The position numbers and the translations under genes are program-made. A stretch of 64,000 nt of DNA from an uncultured Bacteroidota bacterium. GTDB lineage: Bacteria; Bacteroidota; Bacteroidia; Chitinophagales; Chitinophagaceae. Positions within the stretch are counted from its first letter, which is position 1, and every line of letters starts with the position of its first letter. Below the pieces are notes generated by a model that saw only the letters and a list, made by a program, of their open reading frames with translations, did not search any database and was not told the origin of the DNA. Location of the stretch: positions 62,001-126,000 of the forward strand of contig CAIJFI010000001.1 of the NCBI GenBank assembly GCA_903819975.1, read 5' to 3'. This document shows positions 9,614 through 18,522 of this stretch, one piece after another.

Positions 9614-9805
9614 ATGGATAGGTATATCAGAGCAATCGCAGGAACTTTTATTATAATCAGTGTTTTATTGGCATATTTTGTAAACATCAATTGGATTTGG
9701 TTTACACTATTTGTGGGTGTAAATTTATTACAGTCATCATTTACCAAATGGTGTTTGATGGAAGATATTTTAAAAGCATTAGGAGTAGAGAAAAATAAAA
9801 AATAG
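9614..9805 (+). CDS. DUF2892 (YgaP-like) small membrane protein
   Basis: This 63-residue protein has two membrane helices (about residues 7-23 and 27-44) and a short charged tail. The sequence MDRYIRAIAGTFIIISVLLAY and the later NLLQSSFTKWCLMEDILKALG match the DUF2892 pattern, the membrane part of YgaP-type rhodanese proteins. C47 lies in the KWCLMEDIL segment, where many relatives also have a cysteine. It is 18 bp after the PII-like gene and 3 bp before the methyltransferase, so it belongs to the efflux operon. DUF2892 proteins often sit in sulfur or thiol-stress operons, which fits the nearby SQR. Confidence 0.75.
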   Translation: MDRYIRAIAGTFIIISVLLAYFVNINWIWFTLFVGVNLLQSSFTKWCLMEDILKALGVEKNKK

Positions 9806-9808
9806 TTT

Positions 9809-10405
9809 ATGAATTCATTTTGGAACGAAAGATATGGAGGAAAAGATTTTGTATATGGAGAAACACCAAATGTTTACTTTGCCGAAATGCTTAGTACCTT
9901 ATCACCAGGCACTATAATTTTGCCCTGTGATGGCGAAGGTCGTAATGCAGTACATGCTGCTAAACAAGGATGGGAAGTTATGGCATTTGATTTAAGTGAA
10001 GCAGGGAAAGCAAAGGCGAATCACTTGGCATTAAAATATGGGGTGGATATTGATTTTCAAATAAAAGATGCTGCTTTAGCATTGTATCCGAATGAGTGTG
10101 CAGATGTTGTTGCAATAATTTACACTCATTTACCTCCTGAAGTAAGAACAAAACTTAATCGAAGCGTAATTAAGTGGCTAAAGCCTGGCGGCAAAGTAAT
10201 ATTAGAGACTTTTTGCCCTGAACAACTAAAAAATAGTTCTGGAGGCCCTAAGGATATAGACATGCTTAATACAAAGGAAATTCTTTCGGAAGATTTTAAA
10301 GCCTTAAGAATCGATTATTTGGAATATGAGCATATTGTTTTAAATGAAGGCAAATTTCACGAAGGTCCAGCCGACGTAATCAGGATGATAGCGACTAAGT
10401 TGTAA
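9809..10405 (+). CDS. TehB-like class I SAM methyltransferase
   Basis: A 198-residue cytosolic methyltransferase. The N-terminus (SFWNERYGGKDFVYGETPN) is typical of TehB/thiopurine-methyltransferase-like enzymes. The SAM-binding motif I reads ILPCDGEGRNAVHAA, followed by the acidic end of strand 2 (VMAFDLSEAG) and motif IV (ADVVAIIYTHLPP). TehB-type enzymes methylate small thiols or oxyanions such as tellurite. The substrate here is not known. The ATG follows the DUF2892 stop by 3 bp, so it is probably the last gene of the RND operon. Confidence 0.82.
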   Translation: MNSFWNERYGGKDFVYGETPNVYFAEMLSTLSPGTIILPCDGEGRNAVHAAKQGWEVMAFDLSEAGKAKANHLALKYGVDIDFQIKDAALALYPNECADVVAIIYTHLPPEVRTKLNRSVIKWLKPGGKVILETFCPEQLKNSSGGPKDIDMLNTKEILSEDFKALRIDYLEYEHIVLNEGKFHEGPADVIRMIATKL

Positions 10406-10441
10406 TTATAATTTAAACTTACATTATTAGTAAACACTGGG

Positions 10442-10449
10442 TAACTTTG
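10442..10449 (+). promoter_or_regulatory. -7 promoter element for the Omp85-like gene
   Basis: TAACTTTG matches TAnnTTTG and lies 31 bp upstream of the ATG at 10481. A TAAAC unit stands 11 bp before it at 10431, an arrangement also seen upstream of the TonB receptor at 36215. Confidence 0.45.
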
Positions 10450-10480
10450 TGCTCTCTAATTATTGTATTAATTTATTTAT

Positions 10481-11734
10481 ATGTTTCGAATTTCAATCAT
10501 TGTTTGTCTTTTATTTTCAAGTTTATTTTCAATAGATGGTAAATCCCAATTGTCTGATAGCATTCCAAATAATCTGCATAAAAAAAATATCTTTACGCTT
10601 GCTTTTTATAAACAGCCAGGAAAAGATTCAATGGTTGATTTTATAGATGGTGTTTACCGTATTCTTAAAATAAATAAAACACGCGAACAAGGCGTTGAAT
10701 TAAATAAAGCACATTTAACTTTTATTCCTGGGATTGAGTATAGCATAGGCACAGGTATGGCTGCTTCGGTTAATGCAAGTATAGTGTTACCTAAAATAGA
10801 GGGTACTGCTAATAAATCTACCATTTTCACTGAATTAAGATTTACTCAAAATCATCAAGTGGTAACGCAATTTGCCACCAATTTATGGTCAAAAAATGGC
10901 GACTATAATTTTAATTCAAATTGGTCTTATTTAAAGTATCCTCAAAAAGATTTTGGCCTTGGCAGTAATAGCAGTCTTAGCTTATTTGACGAGTTAGATT
11001 ATTCTTATTTAAAGCTTTATCAGTCTGTCTTAAAAAGAATTGCACCTAATTTATATTTTGGGCCAGGTATTAATATTGACTATCACTGGAATATTCAAGA
11101 TAGTACAACAATTAATAAACCATTAAATAGTGTAACACAATATGGTGCAACTAAAACATCCAACTCTACTGGAATATTGTTAAATCTTTTGTACGATACC
11201 AGGATTAACAATGTAAATCCGGTTGCTAATAGTTCATTTTTTAATTTTATTTATCGAGACAATTTAAGTGGGTTAGGTAGTGATCATAATTGGCAATCAG
11301 TTATCATGGATTTCAGAAAATATTATGCTTTCCCAAGCGGCAGTAAAAATATTTTAGCATTTTGGACGTATGATCAGCTTACTGTTAGTGGCCGCCCACC
11401 TTATTTAGACATGCCCAATACAGCAAGTGACACATATAGTAATTTTGGCAGAGGGTATGTTCAAAGCAGATTTAGAGGAGATAAGTTTTTATATGCCGAA
11501 TCGGAGTATAGATTCGGAATTACAGAAAATGGATTTTTAGGAGGTGTGGTTTTTGCTAATGTGCAAAGCTTATCGTCACAGCCTGGACAACCGATACAAG
11601 GCGTTTTGCCTGGTTATGGTGCCGGCTTAAGAGTTAAGTTTAATAAGCATTCCAATACAAGTGTTGCGTTAGATTATGGATTTGGTCAAGGGGGTTCTAA
11701 GGGCTTGTTTATGAATTTAGGAGAAGTGTTCTAA
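10481..11734 (+). CDS. Omp85/BamA-like surface-antigen barrel protein
   Basis: A 417-residue protein with a signal peptide ending near GKSQ (about residue 23). The rest looks like an outer-membrane barrel, with alternating aromatic strands and conserved turns such as NSSFFNFIYRDN, FGRGYVQSRFRG and a C-terminal GSKGLFMNLGEVF. The last segment is typical of bacterial surface antigen (D15) domains. There are no obvious POTRA repeats, so it is a short barrel-only member and not the main BamA. The transported or assembled substrate is unknown. It has its own promoter and lies just after the efflux operon. Confidence 0.72.
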   Translation: MFRISIIVCLLFSSLFSIDGKSQLSDSIPNNLHKKNIFTLAFYKQPGKDSMVDFIDGVYRILKINKTREQGVELNKAHLTFIPGIEYSIGTGMAASVNASIVLPKIEGTANKSTIFTELRFTQNHQVVTQFATNLWSKNGDYNFNSNWSYLKYPQKDFGLGSNSSLSLFDELDYSYLKLYQSVLKRIAPNLYFGPGINIDYHWNIQDSTTINKPLNSVTQYGATKTSNSTGILLNLLYDTRINNVNPVANSSFFNFIYRDNLSGLGSDHNWQSVIMDFRKYYAFPSGSKNILAFWTYDQLTVSGRPPYLDMPNTASDTYSNFGRGYVQSRFRGDKFLYAESEYRFGITENGFLGGVVFANVQSLSSQPGQPIQGVLPGYGAGLRVKFNKHSNTSVALDYGFGQGGSKGLFMNLGEVF

Positions 11735-11746
11735 GTAATTTGCAAG

Positions 11747-11971
11747 TTATGCCTCTATCATTCTAATATATAATTCCTCTACCTTTTTTCTAGCCCAAGG
11801 CGTTTTACGTAAAAAAGTTAAACTTGATTTTATACTTGGGTTACTGTTGAAACAGTTAATGGGAATATGCTGACCTAGGTCCTCCCATCCAAAATATTTC
11901 ACTAATTCAGTGACAATATATTCAAGTGTTTTACCGTGTAAAGGATCTTTTGAAACTTGCTGCATATGCAA
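11747..11971 (-). CDS. VF530 family protein (DUF2132)
   Basis: A small protein of 74 residues, or 72 if the second Met is the start. It matches the VF530/DUF2132 family along nearly its whole length: DPLHGKTLEYIVTELVKYFG, then INCFNSNPSIKSSLTFLRKT, then PWARKKVEELYI. The family folds as a helical domain thought to bind DNA, without a firmly assigned role. Its 5' end overlaps the region just upstream of the divergent pseudouridine synthase gene, and its stop is 12 bp from the Omp85-like stop. Confidence 0.85.
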   Translation of the reverse strand: MHMQQVSKDPLHGKTLEYIVTELVKYFGWEDLGQHIPINCFNSNPSIKSSLTFLRKTPWARKKVEELYIRMIEA

Positions 11972-11994
11972 TATTAAGTAATTTGCAATTGTAT

Positions 11995-12588
11995 ATGATT
12001 GCAGATAGATATTTTTTAGTGAATAAGCCCTATAATATGGTCTCTCAGTTTGTGAGTAGCCATGAAGTTAATTTGTTGGGTGATCTTGCATTCAATTTTC
12101 CCGAGGGCACACATGCCATTGGTAGATTAGATCAAAACTCGGAAGGTTTATTGCTTTTAACTACCAATAAGAAAATTACTAAACTTCTTTTTCAAGGTCC
12201 TATCCCACATAAACGCACTTATCTAGTTCAGGTTAAAAATGCAATGAATAAGGAAACCGCAGATAAACTTTCTGCTGGCATTGAGATTAGTGCAAAAACA
12301 GGCGCTAGCTTTAAAACTACTCCTTGTGAAGTTAAAATTGTAGAAAAGCCAGTAGGATTATTTGAGATGGGTAAGCCATTGCACGAAAAAGTGGTAACAA
12401 CTTGGATTACTATAACATTAACCGAAGGCAAGTTTCATCAGGTGCGTAAAATGGTAGCTGCTGTAAATCACAAATGTATTAGGCTAATTCGAATTTCCAT
12501 AGAGGATATAAAATTAGGCAATATGCAACCAGGGGAGGTAGTTGAGATAGATGAATCTAGCTTCTTTGAAAAGCTATACCTAAATTAA
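11995..12588 (+). CDS. RluE-like 23S rRNA pseudouridine synthase
   Basis: This 197-residue enzyme belongs to the RsuA/RluB/E/F group, which isomerises uridine to pseudouridine in rRNA. It starts directly with the catalytic domain (YFLVNKPYNMVSQF) and has the catalytic motif GRLDQNSEGLLLLT with D46 as the nucleophile. The C-terminal TEGKFHQVRKMVAAVNH motif is also conserved. No N-terminal S4 domain is present, as in RluE. The frame is open from 11926, but the ATG at 11995 is preferred because family similarity begins there. Which uridine is modified cannot be told from sequence alone. Confidence 0.88.
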   Translation: MIADRYFLVNKPYNMVSQFVSSHEVNLLGDLAFNFPEGTHAIGRLDQNSEGLLLLTTNKKITKLLFQGPIPHKRTYLVQVKNAMNKETADKLSAGIEISAKTGASFKTTPCEVKIVEKPVGLFEMGKPLHEKVVTTWITITLTEGKFHQVRKMVAAVNHKCIRLIRISIEDIKLGNMQPGEVVEIDESSFFEKLYLN

Positions 12589-12600
12589 GGCTATAGATTA

Positions 12601-13662
12601 CTAGCAAATTCTTGGAAGCTGCTCCCCAGTTAAGTAGTTTACAATACGCTTGCCGCCAATCCTACTTTTCATGATTACTTTTCCAGGATGTGTTGTTGTT
12701 ACCTCTCCAATGATAGCAGCATCTTTTCCGTTTTCGTCTGCTTTTAATTTTGCCAGAAATGTAGGAGCAATTTTAGGGTCCACTACAGCAATAAATAAAC
12801 CTTCATTAGCAACATATAATGGGTCCAAGCCTAGCATTTCACAAGCACCTTCCACGCTTTCATTTACAGGGATTAAGTGCTGATCCAAATTGAAACTTAG
12901 TTTAGTTAGTTCGGCAATTTCATTTAAAACAGATGCAACACCTCCACGTGTTGGGTCTCTTAAAAATTTAATATCGTTGCCAAATTCTTCAATTAACTTA
13001 ATAATGGTGTGATTTAAATTTGCTGTATCACTTTCAATGGTGGTTTCAAATTCAATGCCTGCTCTTAAACTCATAATGGCAATACCGTGATTTGCTATAT
13101 TGCCACTTACTATCACCACATCGCCTTCTTTAATATTATTGTGGTGAATATTTGCTTTAGGGTGGATAGTTCCTATGCCTGATGTATTTATAAAAATTTT
13201 GTCACCTTTCCCTTTTTCTACCACCTTAGTATCGCCCGTAACAATTTTAATCCCTGCTTTGTCTGCCGCATTTTTAATACTTACTAATACTTTCCAAAAT
13301 TCATCCATTGTAAAACCTTCTTCAATAATAAAACCCAAAGACAAATATTTTGGTGTAGCACCACACATAGCAATATCATTAACAGTGCCATTAATAGCCA
13401 GGTCTCCGATATCTCCGCCTGGGAAAAAGATAGGAGAGATTACATAACTATCTGTGCTAAATGCAGTCCTGCCTGTTAATTCAAAACTTGCTCCGTCATG
13501 TTGTTGATCTAATAAATCATTTTTTAAAATATCAAATACGCCGCTTTGTAAAAACTTATGTGTTAACAAACCGCCACTACCATGTCCCATTGTTATAACG
13601 TCAAAGTCAAACTTTGGCATAGGGCATTGTAAATTCATTTTTATTTTTGTATCGCTTGACAT
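12601..13662 (-). CDS. hypE: Hydrogenase maturation factor HypE
   Basis: A 353-residue AIR-synthase-type ATPase. HypE dehydrates a carbamoyl group on its own C-terminal cysteine to make the cyanide ligand of the NiFe active site. The invariant C-terminus PRIC is present, with C353 last. The N-terminal phosphate-binding segment reads VITMGHGSGGLLTHKFL, and SFSTDSY-like (AFSTDSYVISP) and DPTRGGVASVLNE motifs follow. The frame is open to 13767, but that part overlaps hypD and looks non-coding, so I chose the ATG at 13662. It is the last gene of the hyp operon. Confidence 0.95.
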   Translation of the reverse strand: MSSDTKIKMNLQCPMPKFDFDVITMGHGSGGLLTHKFLQSGVFDILKNDLLDQQHDGASFELTGRTAFSTDSYVISPIFFPGGDIGDLAINGTVNDIAMCGATPKYLSLGFIIEEGFTMDEFWKVLVSIKNAADKAGIKIVTGDTKVVEKGKGDKIFINTSGIGTIHPKANIHHNNIKEGDVVIVSGNIANHGIAIMSLRAGIEFETTIESDTANLNHTIIKLIEEFGNDIKFLRDPTRGGVASVLNEIAELTKLSFNLDQHLIPVNESVEGACEMLGLDPLYVANEGLFIAVVDPKIAPTFLAKLKADENGKDAAIIGEVTTTHPGKVIMKSRIGGKRIVNYLTGEQLPRIC

Positions 13663-13699
13663 AGTATTCTGTAGTTGTGTTGTTAAATGGCTTATAATA

Positions 13700-14821
13700 T
13701 TATGATGCCACAGTTTCTTTTTCCATGCTAGTTTCACTTGCATCAGCATAATGATAATAAGCCGCACAAGCTCCTTCGCTACTTACCATTGGTGCCCCTA
13801 ATGGATGCTCTGGTTTGCATTTAATTCCAAAGTTGGGACATTGCTTAGGTTTTTTTAATCCCTTCATAATTTCCCCGCTTATGCATTCTTTGTTTTCTTC
13901 GGCTAGTGGGATATTAATATGAAATTTAATACGCGCATTATATTCTTTATAGCGATCATTTACTTCGTATCCGCTTTGTGGAATATTGCCAATGCCTCTC
14001 CAAATGCGATCGCTTACAGTAAACACCTTATGTATTGTATCCTGCGCCATTTTATTCCCTTCGCGTTGTACACTTCTTGCGTATTGATTTTCTACTTCAT
14101 AAGTGCCATTTTCTAATTGCTGCACTGCCATTAAAATACCTTGTAATAAATCTACTGGTTCAAAACCAGTTACAACTATTGGACATTTGTATTTTGCTGC
14201 AATTGGATAGTATTCGTCAATACCCATAATGGTACAAACATGTCCTGCTGCTAAAAAGGCGTCTATCTTATTTTCATCATCGCCTAAAATGGCTTCCATT
14301 GCAGGAGGGACTAAAACATGCGAAGCTAGTATGCTAAAATTATTGACACCCATCTGATCGGCCTGAACTACACTTAAAGCATTGGCTGGAGCAGTGGTCT
14401 CAAAACCTACAGCAAAAAATACCACTTCTTTTTCAGGATTTTGCATAGCCAATTGAACTGCTTCTAATGGCGAGTATAAAATTCTAATATCTGCTCCCTC
14501 GGCCTTTGCTTCTAACAAACTTTTCTTACTTCCTGGCACACGTAACATATCTCCAAATGAACATAATATCACTTGCGGCTGCATTGCTAAATATATTGCC
14601 TCGTCTATTACGCTTACACTGGTAACGCATACTGGGCAACCTGGCCCATGTACCATGGTAATATTTGCAGGCAGCATTTCTAAAATGCCATTTTTTACCA
14701 AGCTATGTGTTTGTCCCCCACAAATTTCCATTAAGGTCCATGGCTTAGTGGTTATCTTATGAATTTCTTCAAGATAGGCAGTTACTAATTCTGGGTCTCT
14801 ATATTCAGTTAAAAATTTCAT
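13700..14821 (-). CDS. hypD: Hydrogenase maturation factor HypD
   Basis: A 373-residue iron-sulfur scaffold protein that, with HypC, carries the Fe(CN)2CO unit. Conserved motifs are [10 protein letters not shown] (C34), [10 protein letters not shown] (C62, C65), [10 protein letters not shown] and [10 protein letters not shown]-type segments. A C-terminal cysteine set ([29 protein letters not shown]) ligates the [4Fe-4S] cluster. The gene is 2 bp downstream of hypC and 37 bp upstream of hypE, consistent with the three products working as one complex. Confidence 0.96.
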   Translation of the reverse strand: MKFLTEYRDPELVTAYLEEIHKITTKPWTLMEICGGQTHSLVKNGILEMLPANITMVHGPGCPVCVTSVSVIDEAIYLAMQPQVILCSFGDMLRVPGSKKSLLEAKAEGADIRILYSPLEAVQLAMQNPEKEVVFFAVGFETTAPANALSVVQADQMGVNNFSILASHVLVPPAMEAILGDDENKIDAFLAAGHVCTIMGIDEYYPIAAKYKCPIVVTGFEPVDLLQGILMAVQQLENGTYEVENQYARSVQREGNKMAQDTIHKVFTVSDRIWRGIGNIPQSGYEVNDRYKEYNARIKFHINIPLAEENKECISGEIMKGLKKPKQCPNFGIKCKPEHPLGAPMVSSEGACAAYYHYADASETSMEKETVAS

Positions 14822-14823
14822 AC

Positions 14824-15081
14824 TTAGTTGTTTGGTGTTTCTAGTTCTTCCACTTCCCCCATGTCTTTAAGGAATTGAAATGTCTGTTTGGCTTCTTCCT
14901 CATCAACCACATTTATGGCAACACCTACATGTACCAATATATAGTCACCTACTTTTGCTTCGGGTACCATGTATAAGTTCACTTCTTTTTGTATTCCTCC
15001 AAATGAAACTTTTCCTGTTCTAAATGTTTCATCAAGTTGCGCCGTAATCGCAAGTAATTTACCGGGTATTGCTAAACACAT
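14824..15081 (-). CDS. hypC: Hydrogenase maturation chaperone HypC
   Basis: An 85-residue OB-fold chaperone that delivers the iron centre with HypD and escorts the large subunit precursor. It begins MCLAIPGK with the essential C2. The [14 protein letters not shown] motif, with its conserved His, is near residue 50. Spacing to hypF (9 bp) and hypD (2 bp) shows tight operon organisation. Only one HypC/HybG-type gene is seen, which suits a single hydrogenase. Confidence 0.95.
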   Translation of the reverse strand: MCLAIPGKLLAITAQLDETFRTGKVSFGGIQKEVNLYMVPEAKVGDYILVHVGVAINVVDEEEAKQTFQFLKDMGEVEELETPNN

Positions 15082-15090
15082 AAAATAATT

Positions 15091-17421
15091 TTAATTCGTT
15101 ACTAATTGTTGTTCATTATTTGACAAAGCATTTAACAAACTAAAGTCTTTAAAAATTTTCTTTTCATTTACATAATATGCCATTTGTCCAAGAGATATAC
15201 CTTCGTCATTTGGACTTACGTGTTTGTGGAAATATAATTTTCTTTGGGAAATATTTAATCCAATAATTGTATCCACTAACAACGCGTTTTGAAATACACC
15301 TCCACTAAATGCAAGACTATTGCATTTATATTGGTCACTTAGTAAGTAAATAAGTTCTACTAAACCATTAATTACCTTACGAGCAATAAAATCTTTTTCT
15401 TTATTGGCGGCAATATCAAGTAATAGCTCATTTACAAACTCCTCCCATTCAATAATGTTATTTTTTACTATAAATGAGTAGTATGCTTTATGTGGGTAGC
15501 TGTTTCGCGCAAGTGCCTCTAACTGCATAGGCGCTTCACCTTCAAAACTAGACTTACTATTGATTCCTATAATACAAGCAATAGCATCCATAAAACGACC
15601 CATGCTACAAGTTTGAATTAATTCATTTTCTTCAAGTAATTGTTGATAGTAGTTCCACTCTATATCTGTAAATTGTTTTTTTACAAAATTTCGCTTGTCA
15701 ATTTTACTTAACAAACTTAATGCGGATAGTCTTGGTTCCTTACTCATTTTATCTCCCAATAAAATGGGGAAATATTTTAGATGTGCCATTCTATTCATTG
15801 TTCCTTCATAATATGAGAACAATTCAGATCCCCAAATTTGCCCATCTTCGCCATATCCAGTGCCATCCCATATAAATCCCAGTACTTTTTCTTTTTGGTT
15901 TAATAAATGATGTTCGGCTAAAACTGAAGCAAAATGTGCTTTATGATGTTGGATAGAAAAAGTAGACAGGTTTAAGGTATTCGCAATTTCCTTCCCGGCA
16001 TTAGACACAAAATAATTAGGGTGCTTGTCAATTAAAACAATTTCAGGTAGGCTTTTAAATAACTTTTGAAAATGCTTGAATGTGTTTGCGAAGGCTTCCT
16101 GTGATTCTAGATTAGTCTGGTCTCCCAAAAACTGACTGATATATAAATTTTTTTGATGAGAAAAAGCAAATGCGCTTTTTAATTCTCCACCAGTTGCTAA
16201 AATACTTTCATTGTTTGTTTCAAATGCAACAGGGAAGTAGTTTGGGGCTAAGCCACGACTACGCCTTAAAATAATTTGTTGCTCTTTTTCTGTAAACAAA
16301 ATAACACTATCATCTTGTGGCGAAACAATAGCACGATCGTAGGTTAATACCAAGTCTGCTATATCAAATAAGTTTTCAAGTGCATCAACATCTTTGTAAA
16401 TAATTGGAGACCCACTTAAATTTCCGCTGGTGGCAATAAGCGGCTTATTTAATTGTGTACTTAAAATATATAATAATGAACTACTAGGCAACATTACACC
16501 TAGTTTATCTAAGTTTGGCGCGATATCGTTGATAATAATGCCTGATTTTGGTTTTGTATTTAATTTACATAATACAATAGGAGCTACGGTACTAAATAAT
16601 GCATCAACTTCTATTGGACGTAAAATAATATCTCCCCCCATCATCTCAATATTTGGGTATAATACAGCTAAAGGTTTTGAAGGTCTTCTTTTATGTAATC
16701 TTAATGTTTGTATGGCTTCTTGATTGGTAGCATCACAAACCAATAAATATCCACCAGTATTTTTTACTGCAATAATTTTACCTTTATTAATTGCTTGAAT
16801 TAATGCATTAATAATTGTTTCGTTATTGTGATTAATACATGTGTTACTGGAGTTAAACAAATGCATTGGTATGGTACATTCCGGGCAGGAGTTTGTTTGG
16901 CTAAAATGTCTTCTGTCTTGGATATTGTAATACTCTTGTTCGCAGCTTAAACACATTTGTAAACCATGCATTGTTGTATGATGCCTATCGTAAGGCAAAC
17001 TTTCAACTATTGAATATCTTGGTCCGCATTGTAAGCAGGTAGTAAATGGATATGCGTGACGTTTATTGCTAGTTGTATCAATTTCTTTTTTGCAATCTTC
17101 GCAAATTGCGTAATCGGGTGTGACCAATACATTTGGTATTACGTTGTTGCTACTTTCTTGTATTGTAAAATCTATATGCTTGTAATCCTTAGAATGTTGA
17201 ATAGATGTGTGGGTAATAATTGCGTTTAATGGTGCTTCTTTAATAATGCGTTCTAAAAATGCTTCTGCTTCTTTTTTATCTGCATTTATTTGTATGTGTA
17301 CGCCATCACAACTATTATTAACCCAACCTTTTATGTTAAGATCCTTCGCTATTCTATACACATGTGGACGAAATCCCACACCTTGCACTAGGCCGTTAAT
17401 ATGAATAGTATAAGTATGCAT
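15091..17421 (-). CDS. hypF: Carbamoyltransferase HypF
   Basis: A full-length, 776-residue enzyme that uses carbamoyl phosphate and ATP to carbamoylate HypE, the first step of cyanide ligand synthesis. Domains in order: acylphosphatase (GLVQGVGFRPHVYRIAKDL, residues 10-28), two zinc-finger pairs (CEDCKKEI, TTCLQCGPR, QMCLSCEQEY, SCPEC), a YrdC-like domain (about residues 205-390) and a Kae1-like domain with HHKAHFASVLAEH and WDGTGYGEDGQIWG. It starts immediately after the hypB stop codon with no gap, suggesting translational coupling. Confidence 0.96.
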   Translation of the reverse strand: MHTYTIHINGLVQGVGFRPHVYRIAKDLNIKGWVNNSCDGVHIQINADKKEAEAFLERIIKEAPLNAIITHTSIQHSKDYKHIDFTIQESSNNVIPNVLVTPDYAICEDCKKEIDTTSNKRHAYPFTTCLQCGPRYSIVESLPYDRHHTTMHGLQMCLSCEQEYYNIQDRRHFSQTNSCPECTIPMHLFNSSNTCINHNNETIINALIQAINKGKIIAVKNTGGYLLVCDATNQEAIQTLRLHKRRPSKPLAVLYPNIEMMGGDIILRPIEVDALFSTVAPIVLCKLNTKPKSGIIINDIAPNLDKLGVMLPSSSLLYILSTQLNKPLIATSGNLSGSPIIYKDVDALENLFDIADLVLTYDRAIVSPQDDSVILFTEKEQQIILRRSRGLAPNYFPVAFETNNESILATGGELKSAFAFSHQKNLYISQFLGDQTNLESQEAFANTFKHFQKLFKSLPEIVLIDKHPNYFVSNAGKEIANTLNLSTFSIQHHKAHFASVLAEHHLLNQKEKVLGFIWDGTGYGEDGQIWGSELFSYYEGTMNRMAHLKYFPILLGDKMSKEPRLSALSLLSKIDKRNFVKKQFTDIEWNYYQQLLEENELIQTCSMGRFMDAIACIIGINSKSSFEGEAPMQLEALARNSYPHKAYYSFIVKNNIIEWEEFVNELLLDIAANKEKDFIARKVINGLVELIYLLSDQYKCNSLAFSGGVFQNALLVDTIIGLNISQRKLYFHKHVSPNDEGISLGQMAYYVNEKKIFKDFSLLNALSNNEQQLVTN

Positions 17422-18129
17422 TTAAACGGTTTCGGGGGCTAACACTTTTGATTTTAACCAAGCATACCATTCTTGTAATCCTTCGCCACTAGTGCAACTC
17501 ACTTCAATAATATGTAAGTTTCTATTAATTTTTAATGCGTTTTCTTTTACTTTTTCTACACTAAATGGAACGTATGGCAATAAGTCTATTTTATTTACAA
17601 TACAAACTGTAGAAGAGAAAAACATATCAGGATATTTTAAAGGCTTGTCATCACCCTCTGTGGTACTAATAATTACAACTCTTTCCTTTTCACCTAAATC
17701 AAACATTGCAGGACAAACAAGGTTGCCTACATTTTCGATAAACATTACCGAGTTTGCCTTTGGTTTCATGCCTTGTAATGCATGTGAAATCATTTGAGAA
17801 TCTAAGTGACAACCCTTTCCAGTATTGATTTGTGTAACCTTTGTTCCTGTAGCATGAATGCGATCGGCATCATTTGTAGTTTGCTGATCGCCTTCAATCA
17901 CACAAAATTCTAATTCGCCTTTTAGGTCGGTTAAAGTCTTTTCAAGTAATGTTGTTTTACCAGAACCAGGTGAGCTAACTAAGTTTAATGCTAAAATATT
18001 TTTAGCTTCAAAGTAACCACGGTTTCTTTCTGCTAATAAATTATTTTGATGTAAAATATCTTGTTCTACATCAACAATTGTTTTGCCGTGTTCATGTTCT
18101 TTTCCGTCGCATCCGCAAGTAACACACAT
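17422..18129 (-). CDS. hypB: Hydrogenase nickel incorporation GTPase HypB
   Basis: A 235-residue SIMIBI-class GTPase that inserts nickel into the hydrogenase large subunit together with HypA. The N-terminus MCVTCGCDGKEHEHG carries the CxxCGC high-affinity nickel site with a very short His segment, unlike the long His-rich stretches of some HypB proteins. The P-loop reads SSPGSGKTTLLEK, and switch and base-recognition motifs (ENVGN, VNKIDLLPY) are intact. It lies 26 bp after hypA. Confidence 0.96.
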   Translation of the reverse strand: MCVTCGCDGKEHEHGKTIVDVEQDILHQNNLLAERNRGYFEAKNILALNLVSSPGSGKTTLLEKTLTDLKGELEFCVIEGDQQTTNDADRIHATGTKVTQINTGKGCHLDSQMISHALQGMKPKANSVMFIENVGNLVCPAMFDLGEKERVVIISTTEGDDKPLKYPDMFFSSTVCIVNKIDLLPYVPFSVEKVKENALKINRNLHIIEVSCTSGEGLQEWYAWLKSKVLAPETV

Positions 18130-18155
18130 ATAATTAGGTTTAATAATGATCTAAT

Positions 18156-18503
18156 CTACACTTCGTTCACAACAAGGCTTTTTACTTTTAATTCTTTGCC
18201 TTTTTTAATATTTAAAAAGTGCCCGCCACAAACTGGACAAGCATCATATAATTGTTGTATGGAAAAATCAATCATACAATCCAAGCAGGTGGCTATTCCC
18301 TCAGGTTTATGAATAGTTCTAACTGCATTTTGCAATGGCGTATTTCTAATAGCCTGCTTCCATGCAAACTCAAAGGAGTTTTCCTCCACACCACTCAATG
18401 CACCTATCTCTAATTCAATTTCTTCAATAGTGGTAGCGTTTGCATTTTCCATTTGCTTAGTAGCTATGTCAATAATGCTCATCACTATAGAAAGTTCGTG
18501 CAT
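18156..18503 (-). CDS. hypA: Hydrogenase nickel metallochaperone HypA
   Basis: A 115-residue nickel carrier that works with HypB. It begins MHELSIV, with H2 and the N-terminal amine as nickel ligands. The zinc site is made by CLDC and CPVC pairs in the C-terminal half. The length is standard for the family. It lies between the small His-rich protein (19 bp upstream) and hypB (26 bp downstream) in the minus-strand operon. Confidence 0.96.
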   Translation of the reverse strand: MHELSIVMSIIDIATKQMENANATTIEEIELEIGALSGVEENSFEFAWKQAIRNTPLQNAVRTIHKPEGIATCLDCMIDFSIQQLYDACPVCGGHFLNIKKGKELKVKSLVVNEV

Positions 18504-18522
18504 GCGTAATTAAGTTATATGA

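Noticed and set aside
12589-12600. Terminator between the pseudouridine synthase and hypE
   Set aside because: The 12-bp convergent gap has no room for a hairpin, and none is visible at the gene ends.
12601-13767. Upstream extension of hypE into hypD
   Set aside because: The extra 35 residues overlap the 3' end of hypD and lack HypE similarity, which starts at the ATG at 13662.
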